From the NCBI GenBank assembly GCA_948099385.1, contig CANUEZ040000163.1, forward strand, positions 5,386,001 to 5,450,000: DNA of 64,000 nt. The letters run 5' to 3'. The notes below the pieces were generated by a model. It did not search any database. It saw only the letters and a list, made by a program, of their open reading frames with translations, and had not been told where the DNA came from. The position numbers and the translations under genes are program-made. Below, one piece after another: positions 36,423 through 50,535 of the stretch (the stretch's first letter is position 1; the number at the start of each line of letters is the position of its first letter). The DNA comes from Fasciola hepatica. Taxonomy: Eukaryota; Platyhelminthes; Trematoda; Plagiorchiida; Fasciolidae.

Positions 36423-37164
36423 TGAATCTCTGACATGATGATTTCACTTTTCAGTTGACCAGACAAAGGAGCTGTCCCATATATGGAGTGGTCTGAACAC
36501 AAACGAAGTGTCCACGAACAACAGAAGATGGGTCGAGCGTTTTCAAAATTCCGGTGATAGTGAAGGCTCAAATGGAGTAGAATACTATCGATGTTCGTCC
36601 ACTCAATGTTTCTTGTGGAAATCAGATCAGTCATTTCATTTGCCGACAATCTTCGTTATTGACCCGAAGTTGATTGACGAGGCTAAATTGGTCTCGTTTA
36701 AACGCGTCCGATCGCAGTTCATCATTTAGGTTTGGTGAATTCAGTCGCTGACACCTAGGGAAGATGATACTATCAATCGTGAGGAAACTGAGGATTGATT
36801 TCACGGAGATGTTTTGTAAATCGAAGTCTGTTTAAAACCTCCCCACTAGCTCAAGTGAGAACTCAGTTCTGCCTCACAATCATCTAAGTTTCTTCGCACA
36901 AAGCAAAGAATATATAGGTTTCTCTCACATTCACCCAATTGTTAAACACAGCATCGGTCCGACTGGTGTGGACGGCCGCGTCTTGAGTCCTCAACAATGC
37001 TGACGGGACTCAGTTCACATCCATCGATCTACTCCAACGATCGACTATGTTGTCACACAAGATTCCGTTGCCTCAAGCCTTGGGCTTGGTAACGCACCAG
37101 TGCTGAGTGCCGACGTGACTTGGCTGTCCGCCAACAATTGGTTAACACATTCCCTCACATAGGC

Positions 37165-37992
37165 TCCGTTCAGTGATCCACAGATCTGTGACAACTGAAG
37201 AAGTAGGTCACCTTGCAGATTATTCTTCAAACCAATTCTCGGCTTCGGCAAGACGTATTTCACAACGTCTGTTATTTCCTCTTTCTAAATTTCATCACCG
37301 TATAGCATTGCAAGACGTTCACGTAGAGCAGCGTGTCTATCGGTGGGTGGTTTGATGAATCGCTCAGAAGGCAACGAACTTCGATTCAAAACATTATCTC
37401 GTCAGACGAAACTACATCCCGCCTCCATACTTAAGCGAATGGCAAAAGTCAAACCCACTGGTAGAAAAGGAATTCGTGATTTGTATTTGATACCTAATGC
37501 AGTTTCAACCACGAGTATTTTTACGTGTCGGTATGCAATGTACTACTCGTACCGGACCGTATTTTCCCGCGCAACTGTGAGTGACTCGATATATTTGCAT
37601 GTGTCATTCTTATTCCTTTCCTAAAACTTTTCATCATTGGAAGGTGAATAATGTAGGGTTACATCAACAGGATGGAGCTCCCGCGAATTTCCTAAAGACT
37701 GTTCAGTAGTAGGTAAATGAACAGTTTCCTGATTGGTGAGTAGAAAATGGTGGCCTCAATACGTGGCTAGCAAGGCTAGCTGATTTCAATCCGTTTTACT
37801 ACCAACGGAATTGACTGGAAATTATGGTCTACACACGGCAGCCGAAAAACACTGGAGAAGCTTATAAATAACATTCGAATAGCTTCCAAGCACGTACCAA
37901 TGCAGGATGCCGAGAACACCCTCACAAACGTTGTCAAAAGTTTTCACAAGTGCCTGCACATTTGTGGAAAGACATTTAGGCATTTATTTTGA
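37165..37992 (+). pseudogene. Mariner-like (Tc1/mariner superfamily) transposase pseudogene
   Basis: Pieces of a DD(x)D transposase occur in order across shifting frames. RISQRLLFPLSKFHHRIALQ (37230-37300) matches the helix-turn-helix end and the following Y/H-x-I-x-L block. QQDGAPAN (near 37665) has the second catalytic aspartate. NEQFPDW follows. DFNP (37782) has the third aspartate, about 36 codons later. NIRIASKHVPMQDAENTLTN, then KTFRHLF and TGA (37990-37992), match the usual C terminus. Several stops and frameshifts make it inactive. No terminal inverted repeats were identified. Confidence 0.75.
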
Positions 37993-38293
37993 ATTCTTAT
38001 GATTTTTTCAAAAAGAAATATAATTACACAATTTGATGATGTTATTTCATTCTTTCTTCAAAAAGTACTGTGATTTTTGGAAGCTATATTATGTCCTTAG
38101 TTGACTGTTTTTGTTGTGATCCCTCGTGCTTCCAACTGGCGAATTTCCTACGGACGGCTTGTGGAATCAACCCCTGCTGACAAATATTACTGCACCAGCC
38201 GACTAAAGTAAATCAGAATCCAAAGCCGCAGTACGTCAGGTGACAGTGTACTTGTATGAGACGTGGACAGGCCTCTGAAAACGAATATAATGT

Positions 38294-38338
38294 GCACTGC
38301 TGATGATTCCCAACAAGGACGAAACAGCTGTACAGTGC
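38294..38338 (+). ncRNA. Hammerhead ribozyme motif, well formed
   Basis: Helix I pairs GCACTG (38294-38299) with CAGTGC (38333-38338), six of six. The core is CTGATGA (38300-38306) and GAAA (38321-38324). Helix II is TCC/GGA with loop CAACAA (38308-38319), though the closing pair is T-C instead of the usual G-C. Helix III is the 8-base palindrome ACAGCTGT (38324-38331), and the cleavage-site base is A (38332), which is allowed. The palindromic helix III cannot close on itself and would act as an intermolecular dimer, as described for minimal type I hammerheads in SINEs and Penelope-like elements. No flanking element was recognised. Confidence 0.85.
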
Positions 38339-41300
38339 TTCCATGCTTTTCAATGGTCAGTTGAGCGTTCAAGCTGCATGATGAATCATATTACATACGA
38401 ATATAAAATAATTGCGAACGTGTCCCTCTAGTAGGATTATTGTGTCGCGTGCCCTGGCTGATTAAATTTATTTTCTCTAATTAAGATTGGACCGGTTTTT
38501 CCAACGTTTACGCGGCCAGCTCAGCCACATATGCTAGTGGAGGTGTTCATTAATCGACCATGTGTGACACATTCAATCAATTTTCGGCTTGGCTTCGCAT
38601 TGCTGGTCGCAACACCCCGTCAACCTTGGGCCAGCATTGGGCCAGGATAAACGTCAATAGAATATGTTTAGTTGAAAATCCATCCGCATTTTTCACGTAC
38701 AATAATCCAACTCCGCGGTTTGCCCTGCGTTTGTCAACCTCGATGTGAGAGGATGATTGTCTCATCGTGTACAGTAGTGATAACTATGATCTATTGTGAT
38801 TTAAGTCGTGCGTAGATCAAAAGATAAGGAAATAAGTAATCGCGATGTCGTTCTGGAACTGACATCAATGCACCTCTATACAATTTTCTTGAATGTTTGT
38901 GTAGGCGCGATGCGAAGCAGGGGTTCAAAACTTTCATTACAGTTTCAAGGGTAATTGAAAAGCAGAACCAATACATGTGGAACTTGGAACACTGTCCGTA
39001 GATTTATTTCAGCAACAAAGTGTCCTGTTCTGTGATAAAAGTGAAGTGGAAATGCCATTGATCCGAAAGAATAACAGCCCAGGTAAAAGTTCGTTTTCAG
39101 TGATGAAGATGGTACAGTCAGAGGAATGCCCAGTGTGACCAGAAAGAAGCATTAGATGAGTGCAAATTAGGGGATGTATGGCCAGTTATTCCTCCAGTAA
39201 CAATAGTCAATATGTGATTGTTTGTCTGTATGGACATTGGGTAGGTCCTTAATTATCACATCGGTGAGATTTAGCACCGAGAAAAAATGACAGCTTCATG
39301 GTGACTGGAGTTAATCACAAGTATAGCATTCACCTAATGAACCGTTCACGGAAATCAAAGGCGAGTAAAATTGTGCACTGGAAAATGAATATATGTAAAC
39401 ACATTGAACCTTGATGAAAATATGATATCGTGTCGGATATCCCACAAAGTCATGACCTTTTAGATGAACACATATGTACGAAACAGTAGCATTTGTAGAG
39501 TAATTCATATCCAAGTCTTTCTACATTATGTTAAGCACATTTTGCATTTGCTCTAGGGCAAGTGTGGAAGCGTTTTTGCAATCGAGAGCAGGTATTGCCG
39601 GCAGGGCCCCAATGACGAATTCGGGTTTCATGCAAAGAGTAGTTTGCGTCTGTAGCTGAAGAATAAGTGCATGAACATTTTCATAATCAACAAGCTGAAG
39701 TTGATGAAATTCTCGCTTTCTCTGAAACTTTAGAATTCAAAGACTAAGCGTGATTAGGCACTTATTTTTTTGATTTCTTCGTAATTCAATGGAAATATCT
39801 TTCATTGAAAACCAGATTATCATAAACGGAAAAAGCTGATTTGTCTGTGGTGGTGAGGGCTCAGATTGTCCAGTATCCTACCCGAACAGACCTCGTAGTC
39901 GGGTTATTTGTGATTGCTGCCCAAACAGGAGGGTGAACTCCATCGAAGACTAAATGTTAGCACGAGTCCAACGGCAAATAAATGTCAGCAAGGAATGTTG
40001 GTATATGCTTCGGATCTGCTTAGGTGCAGATTTGCAGTTCTGAGGGGATATGCTGGTCAAACATCAGGTTTGAAGCTTCCGGCAGTTGACGGACCTGCAT
40101 ATTAGTGCCCTTTCTCAGGATTCCCACCATGATAATAGTTGACGTCAGGCTATAGTCGAACAACTGGTCTCATAGTGTCATTGTTTCCTCCTTAGGTTCA
40201 GATGACAGAAACCCGTTATATAGTTTGTTGTGCTTCAAGTAACATGGCCGAATTTTACTATTCCATCCGGAAATTCAGAAGCCCCGGTTTGATTTTCAGA
40301 TAGGAGCACCTGGACCTAGTTGATTTGTCGCGTATGCATGTGGAACACGTGTTGCTTGGTTTCAGTTGGTCGGCGTTTGCTTTCTTCGGGTTTTGAAACG
40401 GTGCTTATTCGATTGTGCATGGCGAATAACCCGTTTGACTTTTCATGAAACGCGGACCAAGGAGAGTATCATAAACAACAGTCATTGGGATTCGCGAAAC
40501 TCAGAGTTGCAATAATAATAAATTATCGGTTTTACAAAGCTGATCAAAAATCCTATCGTTTCTCATGTACGGTACTACCTAGCTTCTAATAATGGGACCA
40601 TCATTGGCTGGTCACATTGTGTACAAGTGATCCCATGCTCAATCGTTATTGTGACGGGGCGTATGTGTACGTACGGTAAACTCCGGTGGTGAAATATGCT
40701 TGCGCAGGCTGAGGCCAGAAAGGACTGTACCGATCGTGAGGTGCAGATCGACCGTCAAAGTCAGTAGAGGGTTGTAAGATTATTTGGACCACTTGGTAGC
40801 TGGTAATTATGAATATTATTACTATTCATACCAATAATATTGGTATTATAATAATCAGTTCTTTCCTTACTTCCAAGAGGATTTCATTTAGGAACAGGTA
40901 TGCAGCTTGTTTACTCCTGAATATGTCGAATCTTACAATAGTCAGGGGTGATGAAGGGATTCAGGACACCTTATTGATCACAGTGACATCAATCACCATT
41001 CGGCTTGCGATACAAACTCAATGAATACATTTGATGGGAGGATTATCCCTAGTCTCACGATCTGCTCAGCATCCAACTTGGTCATAGGAATTATATTTAG
41101 TAGACATCTGTACAGATTATCCGTTGAGCGATTGTCGAGTTTGAACTGCCTGAGAGATTTTTGCTGTTTTATATGATTATCGAATCCGCGTAAAAAATAC
41201 GAGAAATGGTGAATTGACACTATCCAACAGTATACACGATTTAGCGCCGATTACTAGAGCAGAGCAGAAAAAAATTCGTACCTTTTATAGCTTGAAGTAC

Positions 41301-41872
41301 ATCAGCGATGGTCAACATCCAGAGTCCTCAACTTTGACTGAACAGTTTGACTGAGGAGTCGTCGGTTGCCTGTAGTGTTCCTTTTGAAGGATGCAAATTA
41401 AGTTTGCATGTTGCCGGGGAATGATAATCACTTGAAATCCAGTATCATAAACGAACGTCACTTAGTTTAAGCAAATAAAATATATATGAGGAAACCTGGT
41501 GCGTATCCAGTAGTTGTGGGCAGCTTGACCGACAGGGGTTGACCTACCACGAACTGGAGTTTCATATCCAATAGATTGAAAGTACTTTCAAAGAAAGAAA
41601 TATCTGGGACGAAAAAGAAGAAGCATGTCGATTGGGGATTTATAGACGCGCACATGAACCATAACGATCATAAGTAATTGGTTGAGAAACTGTTGCTATT
41701 TGTGATGTATTTGATGTGATTCCTTTTTTACTCATTACTCGAGATTCTAAATGAGATTACATTTACATTTGGGCCAGCAATCGAGTGACTAACTACCGCA
41801 GGGTACCGGAAAAGATGAATGGAAATCGATCATCATACACATAACCCTCTAAAAGTAACAGGTAGAGCTTGT

Positions 41873-41874
<2 letters not shown>
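38339..41874. other. No recognisable gene
   Basis: Only chance-length open frames; no repeat or RNA gene recognised. Confidence 0.5.

Positions 41875-41908
<34 letters not shown>
41875..41908. repeat. (TA)n microsatellite
   Basis: About 34 bases of uninterrupted TA. Confidence 0.95.
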
Positions 41909-41910
<2 letters not shown>

Positions 41911-44900
41911 TCTCACTTTATCCTGAAAATAGTGAAACCAACTCAATGTTCACAATCTACATAATTGCGCATAATTATTAGACAACAGACAAATTGTTCA
42001 CTATAGGAACATATCAAAATAAACAAAATCACTTCCAGGTTCTGAACTAAGTCTCCCTCCTAGTTAATATTTGGGATTTACCGAAACTGTTAATTGTTCT
42101 CAGAATCAGCAGGATGTTACGTGGTGATAGAGTTTTCAATCACCGATTCTTCTCCTTGTACCGGTACACTATTCGTTATTTCATGAGAAACATTTCACCG
42201 CTATACAACGTTTTCTCGATACACCTCAATTTGTACACGGTAAAGATTGAGGTGTTCCTGGAGCCAATCGTTTTGTAACCAAATACATAGCAACTTCAAC
42301 TATTGACAAGCCATAACTTTTATAGAGGGATCCGTACACTATGGAAATATGTAAGAGCGTTTCATTCCGGTATGTAGGCGATACTAGTGGCTTCTGGTTT
42401 TTTCAACTTTCAGGTATGTGGTTGTATCAATAAATTTGTTTACGACAGCAATAAACTTGATCAGGACTTATATCAGCTTGGATGGTCAAATCTAAGTACG
42501 TCGACGTATATAAACTTTAGTCAAGCATGATAACATTGAAGCATCATTTAAAATTTTATTCCCCAATTTGCTTATAAAGGAATCGTAACTGCCATGTTTA
42601 TCGTCAAATCTACATATAAAAGTAAAATTTTAGTTTTACAGAGCAATCAATTACTCCTCAGAAAGCCGAATAAATGACAGGATTCGAACTATCCTTCCTG
42701 TGTACATGTACACACAGTTAGATAAGCGAGCAGACTAACGACAGCTTCCAAAGATGGGAGAATAGGATACAACTGCCGTGGTTGTCGGAATTTCCAACAC
42801 ATCAGTGTTTCTCAGATAGACGTATGGCCGACTGAAAACGAATGGCATTCGGGCAGGTTGGTTCGTCGTTTGATTCATTTAGCATCTGAGAGACTGAAGT
42901 CCCACGGATTCCATATTTTTCACGGTAAATCGTACTACAAGCCCACTGTAGGTTTGACCACGAATAAATACAATACAGATAAACCGATGAAAGAAGTTTT
43001 GTCATATCAGAGTCATCAGAAGAGGTTCTTCGAGATTATCACATTGGCAGTCAAGTTTTGTAAGCTCCCTGTCTCACCGAAAAAGACTATAGCAAATCGT
43101 CCTGTCACTTGTATTTTGTCCAGTTACAAATAAAACCCGCCTTCGTCGGTCATAAATCGCCGGCTTCCGATTGACTGAATGGTGGTGCAGTATTTATGAG
43201 AAAACCAGCTGTATTTCAACATCCAGCAAATACATTCGCGTATCGCTCAGCAGTTAGCATTATTCTTGGCTGACTAATTTGAGAATATTGAATAGTATTA
43301 TTCGTCGGTAATAGATTTTAGGTTTGGTCATTATTGTTGCTGTAAGCGTATTATAACCAAGATATTTTCTAAAAAGTGCTGAGGCCTACGTAAGCTTGAG
43401 GGACAACCCTAGTGAGGCGCCTAGCACATCTGCGTTCTCAATAACTACCCAATAGGTAGTTCAGAAATCTTCCTTTCCATGATGCTTCCTGTTTTTGATA
43501 GGGTTTCTTGCAAAGATATTTACCTAGTTCTGTCAACACAATATTGATTGTTTTGTCATCATATGTACAGTTTACACATGCATATATCATAATAAAGATC
43601 ATATAATCGATGGAATTCCAAGTTGCAATGGCATTGGTAGCAGGGATAATGATGCGAGTTCACATTATTCTTAACCCACAAATTGAGGTTTCGCCGTGGA
43701 GCCAGTTTTCCCTCATAGTACCAAGAATACATCTGGAACGGTCTATTATGAAACTACTAATTGATATTGACATACTTTACAAAGCCATGATCGAGTTCCA
43801 CTTCAAAACAAAATGGATTTGTGTTTGCGCCTTTCGCATCATATTTATCATAACTGAAATTGGTGCAGAATATTGGACAGATGTCCCCACGATTCTGTGT
43901 GGTAAGCTAACGAATAATCGGGAACTGTACCAAATAAATGTACACACGAGCAATCACTGCAAATGAAACCGATTCAAACGCACTTCGGATAGCTTACTTG
44001 TGCAAACAAAAATACTAATTGTGACCTTTTATGTCATCGAGAACGCAAGATGTGGACGCGTGCAACGAAATCCCTCGGAAAAACAAGGCATCGCTACCAC
44101 AATAACATGACTGAACATGTCTTTATTCGATGCAAATGGAATGTTTGTTCTCCCATAGTGCCAAATTCGATAGTTTACGGTCACATCATTTTCAGGACAT
44201 CTGACGCGACTCATTAACGGCAATAAGCTCACGCCTTATTTGGCTTTGATCACGATCACTAGCTCATGTACGTAAATTTGGGAAGTAAAGTGTCAGCTAT
44301 AATTTTCGTATTATCAGTTATTTATAAAGAATTCATTCGAAGTGGAGTCGCAAAAGATGAGTCTTCAATATAACACACTGGCTGAAACTCAAGCAAACTG
44401 ACAGTGATTTTCCAGTGCATTCGACCGGAAATCAAAATTCATTTTGTTTTGCATGTGATTTGGTGAAACGAGCACCTTCCACTTGGTCAATTTTTTATTT
44501 TCTGCCCAGGCAAGGATGACTCATACACAAGCATCACTTTCTTTCCTTCCGGAACGTGACCTAAAGCACAAAATTAGGCGGTAAACATTCAGTTCCCGTT
44601 GATCTGAAGTGCATGTTCACTGGTATTTAATCGGCAAGTGGTAGTTATGGGACAGCACATGAATCGGAAGAAAAACAAGAAACGAAACGATTCATTACTT
44701 CATCGATTCAAACTAATTTCAAATGTCTGCAACTTAGCCGGAAACATCGCCCCAGCAAAATCCAAAATTAGCTTTCGGGCTAGGTTTGTTGACTACCTCA
44801 GTCAGTAGCACACTACCGATCATCGCTTCCAGGCTTCTCAGGTGAACCACTCTGTCTTCAAACATCTTGCTTAGATGGAATTTTGTACTTGGTAGAGAGG

Positions 44901-46077
44901 GAAAGACAACAAAATCTAAATATAGTTTGTTCACTCACCCTGTCCTGATTTCGTTTGGCGTTTCAAATTTAAGTTTTGACGACTTGTGGATTGTGATTAG
45001 TTTTCCAATTTAGCTTGCCGACTTGAATTTGATGTCATGCTATCTGAAACTCCATGACCGATCCCAACCTGTACACACCCATCGATTTCCCAAGCTTTAT
45101 TTCGATCTGACTGCCCCAGTGAAACACACGGATTTTAAAGCTGATTAAATGGAAATTCCTAACCTAAGTGAGTATCCAAAAGCACGGTTGATATTTCGGA
45201 CTAGTATGGAAGGCACGTAAAAGATAATTTAAAATCTCACGGTATTCACCATTCAACCCACGAAATTTGCCGATAGGGATTGCTGGTAGTGTTTTAATGA
45301 AATATGGAATTTTGTTTACATTTAAGGGCTATCTAGGTACATTTCTGATGTATTTCGAATCAACCTGATTGGAAGAATGAGACAATGGATTCCAAATGTT
45401 TCCACCACGGAACGTCGAAATCGTTGGTGTTCCTGATGAATTTAATTTAACTGATTGTAAAACATGCTCAATTTTATATGCTTGCCTTTGTAACGATCTT
45501 CCCCGGGGCATTGGGGTAAATGCCTAATAAGTACATAAATATATGGCTTCATCGTATCCTTTTATTGGCACCTAATTCAACATCACAAAGTTATTCCTAA
45601 AATGGCAATCATCTTCCGAGGGAAAAATACTTTTAATTGGAAAAGAACGAAGAAGGAAAGTCATTTCGCAAGTTTTGTATGGCACAGGACAGCCAGTAAA
45701 CTGGTTCATTGCCAAGACCTTCCTTAGTTATCGTGTCTGCTATCAGCGTAGCAAAATATGTAAAATGCTTTGGAAGTGGTATTCGGGAGGCGAATTTCAA
45801 GAGCTTGACCTGCAAGGACTATCCCCAGAAAAGTCCACAACTCAAGTGATAAGTGCCTCAAGGGGTTCACACATTTACGTCGACTGAAATTCAGTACGTC
45901 GTTACATTAAATTGGTATCTGATCACATATCTCTTTGTGCTTACTGAACATTTGACACCACCTGCCTGATTCTGACGAAATTCTTTTACGTAGTGACTCA
46001 CCCATTGGTGTAGAGCAATGACCCCACAATAATTTGCAAACTAATCACTACGCAGCCCGGCATGGACTCAATAAATC
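41909..46077. other. No recognisable gene
   Basis: The longest frame (43610-43966, 118 codons) has no recognisable motif and is within chance expectation for the base composition. Confidence 0.5.
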
Positions 46078-46143
46078 AGCCAGTCAACCAGTCAGTCGGT
46101 CGGTCGGTCGGTCAATCGGTCGGCCAGTCGATCAACCAGTCGG
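46078..46143. repeat. Degenerate tetranucleotide repeat (CAGT/CGGT)n
   Basis: Runs of CAGT, CGGT and CAAT units, with a pure block of four to five CGGT units at about 46095-46113. It is a GC-richer microsatellite than the TA tracts. Confidence 0.85.
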
Positions 46144-49100
46144 ACACGCATCTATTGTATCAGTCATTGAAAATCAGTCAGTGTAAACGTATGAGTTACC
46201 ACTGGAAGAGTAACAGTTCTGATTTGAATTCTTGAGCAAAACATTGGAATGTGACTTGGTGCGATGAACATCCCATGGACCACATGTTTGCAAATAACAG
46301 TAGTATCATCAATAAGTGTACTAAGGCTCTTTAATATCTAGTTCACGAACTCTTTTCCTCATCTCGTCTGATATTCTTCTGCTGTATCTTGAAGCAATGA
46401 GAATATATTCAATTATTCATAAATAAAAGCAGCTCAAAGCATCTATAGTTCGAATAGTGGCCAGGTGAAAAGTGGCAAAATTGTCAATCATTCAACTCGC
46501 CGTAGCCATTTAATTTGTTACGCAAGAAGACGATTATTTGTAATGAAACATTTATAGAGTGCTCTGATATGGCTATAACTGTACAGCGAAGTATCATGTC
46601 AACACTTGAGGAGCTGCGATAACAGTGAAACTGGTGGTATTCTTCCGAAAATGTTTGTCCATAGAGCTGCGTACGTCCTAATGACAGCATTGATTCATTT
46701 TGTACCATTGATACGCAGTTTTTACGCACGTACTTTAGAGTTGCAATTGGTCTCGGTATTGCGCGAACCCAAGTAAAGTGCTGTTTTTGGTTCATCTCAC
46801 GCGCATTACGCGGACAACGGATCAATATTTCTCCTCCGAATGGACATACGTCTGCTTTGTCTCGATCTTCAGTCGTTTTTCAACGCCTACAGTATCGACT
46901 TACGGATTTCGCTATGTACTCATTGGCCCTACTCTTTTGCACGTGGCAGCACATGCAGTTTAGCTCTTCTTGTTAACTAACTTGCTTGCTTGTGGCTTAC
47001 TCGTGGGCTACTTCTGGTTTCGTGTTTACTTTCGTACAAATAGATGCGGAGCCAACATTTCGTGTTTGGGTTTCGCTCTTCCACTGGTTATAACATTGTT
47101 ATCCCCCGTCCTTCACCACTCTGATGTGTCCGTCCTAAAGATCATTTGTCTTGAGTTTCGATTAATAACACAAATAAACACTCGTGTAAACAACCTTCGA
47201 GCCATTCAATGACCACAATGAATTCTCGCTGACATACACTGTGCCTAATACACACATTCTTTTATATATTTGGCCTTCTCTCACAGCTTCCCTAGCTAAT
47301 CCGTTAGGCCATTCTGTTTGCTGTCACTTCGCAACATTCCAAAGCCCAGATAAACATTGGATCCACAAAGCGGTCAGTGCTGGGTGCCCTGTTTATTTTA
47401 TGTGGTAGATAAGTGGGAGCCATAAAATCATTCGGTTCTGTCACTTTGGAGATTTTAACGTACCAGTTAGGGCATCCAAAATTTCCGAGTCCATATGTTG
47501 ATGGACCTTTTCGTTTTACTGGGGACGGTTTGATTGAGTGCTTTGGGGAGGAGTGCCTGACAACACCGAACTTAATGATGGATGTCAGCGAATTCGAAGG
47601 GGAAATAAGTCATCAAACGATGGAGGCTAGGAATTCCGAAAAACCAAAATGCATTTGGAGATGATCTGCCATGGCATCTACGTAGTCGCAACTTGGAAAA
47701 AGATATGATAAGTTCGGTGCTCCAGGAAATGTTCAGAGAAACTGCAACTCGAACAGCACGAGATGTCCAATTGGAACTTGATTAGTTGCAACCATTTAAA
47801 TGCTCTAATAATGTTCCATGCGAAAGATAACATGTTCCGCGTAATAGGTTTGTAAGATAACAGACGCCCTTGAAATTTATTGTGTGAGGCGGTTATCGTG
47901 AGGGATTGATTGTTTTTCTTCTGGAAACAAAATAATTACCTTTTAGGAACTTCGAGACCTCAGTGATAGAGAAATACTTCATTACAGTTGAAATTTACAT
48001 GCCGAAGTATTTATTCACTATGCTCGAGGACTTAAAAGTTGAGAGTCCACGGAAACAGAATTTTAAAAATTTAAGATAGGCAATTCTGCATGGTGTAGTT
48101 GATCATCTCAACACAGATTTCTTGGACAGTAAGTAATGGAGCATTCCCGGAGAATTACGATCTATCCGGATAAGTCTTCAGAAGCTTTTCTGAATATAAT
48201 GCTTCATGAATGCTGAGTACTGATGTGGAAAAAGCCACTACAGCTGCCCAAAAGAGGGGAGAGTTCTTTGATTCTTGAGCCTACTTCGGTCGTGAATAAG
48301 AGACGTATTTGAAGATATAAATGCATGAACTATCCTTCCAAATGACTGAACTGCGTTTTGCATCGATATTTGTATTCTTCAAATAATCTGTAGCAAAGAA
48401 ACCAGGACTGATGAGACAGACCCATATATGAGCAACCAAACAAGTCAAATCGTTGAAACCTGTACGACCGTTTATATGGTGTTTTCCAAACCGCAATGTA
48501 GTAACACTGATTCTACTTTTGCCTGAGCACTTCGGTTCCATTTTGGTCGATGGTTAACTGTCATTAGGATTATTCTTTACTTCGCCACTTATTTTCGGCT
48601 ATTCCAATTGATATTCCTGATGGTTTATTCGGTAACCCCTTACGTGGACTATATTGTTGATTGCCTCATGTCCCACTGAATTCCATCCATGGAACTGAAA
48701 CCCTCTTTTCATCTGCTGAGAGAAGATTTCGATATGTTCTCTTTCTCTTCTTTGAACTGTAGCTCCCACTCGGTTGGCTCGACTGGTCTGATACTCACCT
48801 CGTTCTGTTGCTGCAACAGTACCCAATACAAAGTGAGTAGCAAAAATGGATAATAAAGTACTCAGATACGTGTAACATTAATGAGTGAGATGATGGATAT
48901 TAATCATAAGGGCATTTTTATGAAACGAATAAATAAATTTTCGATGGTATTTCTTATATCAATTGTTCCTCGTCTGCACATGAGAGCCACAATTCCTAAA
49001 TCGTCACCATGATGCCCCGCTTGTTACAGAGATTGATTTTCTGTGCCATCAACACAGTTTACAATTTCAAACACGCCACCTTATTCATTATATCAGAACG

Positions 49101-49759
49101 AACTCATCTCAAAATCAGATTGCTAGGACGTCAGTGAGCTTGCTACATGCACAATTGTTTGGCAAATGTAAAAAACCTCACAAGACATTGGAAGAAAACC
49201 GATAAATGTGATAAAATTGGGTATTTACATTCTGTCTGAAAGATAGAACGGTTTAAACATGTTGCACCTGCTTCGGAAGCTAAAAAATACAAAAATACTA
49301 GTGGATGAAAATCAGCTGGAGTATGCTTTAGTAAGCAAAGTTTATCTAGGGTTCTGCAATAACGTTTGAATGATTAGACAAACAAAAAACGGCTGTCCCT
49401 CCCATGCCAAATAAAAGGGCATCTGGATTTATTATATACTCAAGGCCCTGTGAGTGTACACGGAGGAGATTGATTATAATTTGCCGCGAATTGCACGGGT
49501 AAAATGTGTTTGCTATACGTTGTAAAGAAATATTTTATTCAGAGACTGATGATATCAGTATACGACTAGTGGAAGAACAGATACCAATGGAAATTACTTG
49601 TCTCTTTCACCGAAGTTGCTCTTTTTTCTGTCAAAAATCGTTGATGATCATATGTTGAACAATTTCTTGCACGTGGACCTTTATTGAGAGTAGTTTTGTT
49701 TATCTGAACAAATTGTCTTGGGTACCGACAGCCGGAATACCGATAAATGAAATTTCAGT
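46144..49759. other. No recognisable gene
   Basis: Only chance-length frames. A GDFNVP string near 47450 resembles the endonuclease motif of LINEs, but nothing around it supports this. Confidence 0.5.
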
Positions 49760-49975
49760 GTGATTTATGTTTCGCGCTCAATGGAATACTTGGCGCGTCG
49801 GAATAAATTAATTACTGAACCGCCAGATAACATAGTTGCATCCACCTTTAATAGCTGGCTGAAGCATACTGGTGTTCGCTACTCCTCTCCGCACATTGCG
49901 TACGAAAATCCTTTCCCGGTGTATAGTCGACCAATCAGTTCTTTAGGAGAAAAACTAAATTGTGAACCCCACTGA
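49760..49975 (+). pseudogene. Ty3/gypsy-type integrase remnant (low certainty)
   Basis: The segment DNIVASTFNSWLKHTGVRY, then SSPHIAYENPFPVYSRP, resembles the block around the second catalytic aspartate of retroviral-type integrases (S-D-N-G-x-x-F-x-S-x-x-F-x-x-W-L-K-x-x-G-x-x-H, then P-Y-H-P-x-S-N-G). The G after DN and the HPxSNGxAE motif are lost. No protease, reverse transcriptase or LTR was found nearby, so only a fragment survives. Confidence 0.4.
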
Positions 49976-50264
49976 CTGACTTTTTCCCGTCCTGAGCAAT
50001 AAACTGTTAGCAGTTCTTTGCTTAATTTCCTTCCGCTCGACGAGAGTGACTGTTAGCGTCCGATTGGACGATTTCATTCCGTTTCTTCTAGAAGTCTTTG
50101 GGCAATGATTCCGCTTCGGAAGATCCAGGCTTGCTCTCGCTTTTGGACAAAAGGTGACACGTTTTCTGCATAAAGATCTAAGTCACTTGCTGAAAATATG
50201 CAGGTCAATGTCTTCACGTCTTCCTTTCTTTGAAAGAGCTGGCCCATTTTAGTCCTTCTGGAGT

Positions 50265-50535
50265 AATGTGGGTTTTTACCGCACTCTATGACACTGACAT
50301 TTCTCATGGATATTTGCTTTCGACTTATTTGATCGATTATCTTATTCACCTTTATTTCGTTCAACCGGTTTGCCAAAAGTTGCGACTTTTTATTCCCTTC
50401 TTCAGGGGTATCTTCCTGAACCCAAATTTAGTGCTGGCAGATACGTGCATTTTCCGTTAATTAAAACACGACGAGGGTTCTACAGATGATCTCATCGCTT
50501 CGTAAGTTTACAGGATGTAGCTGTTCCATTTGTCT
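50265..50535 (+). repeat. Diverged inverted repeat, left arm
   Basis: Matches the reverse complement of 51640-51910 at roughly 70-75% by eye. Landmarks are TTCGTTCAACCGGTTTGCCAA here against TTTGTGCAACCGACTTGTCAA there, then TTCCTGAACCCA against TTTCTGAACCCA, and AGTAGCTGTTC-like sequence further on. It is probably two copies of an old transposon in opposite orientation. No motif recognised. Confidence 0.7.

Noticed and set aside
47448..47470. GDFNVP, like the endonuclease motif of LINEs
   Set aside because: A six-residue match with no upstream or downstream endonuclease or reverse-transcriptase motifs, and immediate stops in that frame.
48408..48415. Another CTGATGAG
   Set aside because: Again lacks the CGAAA half of the core and any pairing arms.
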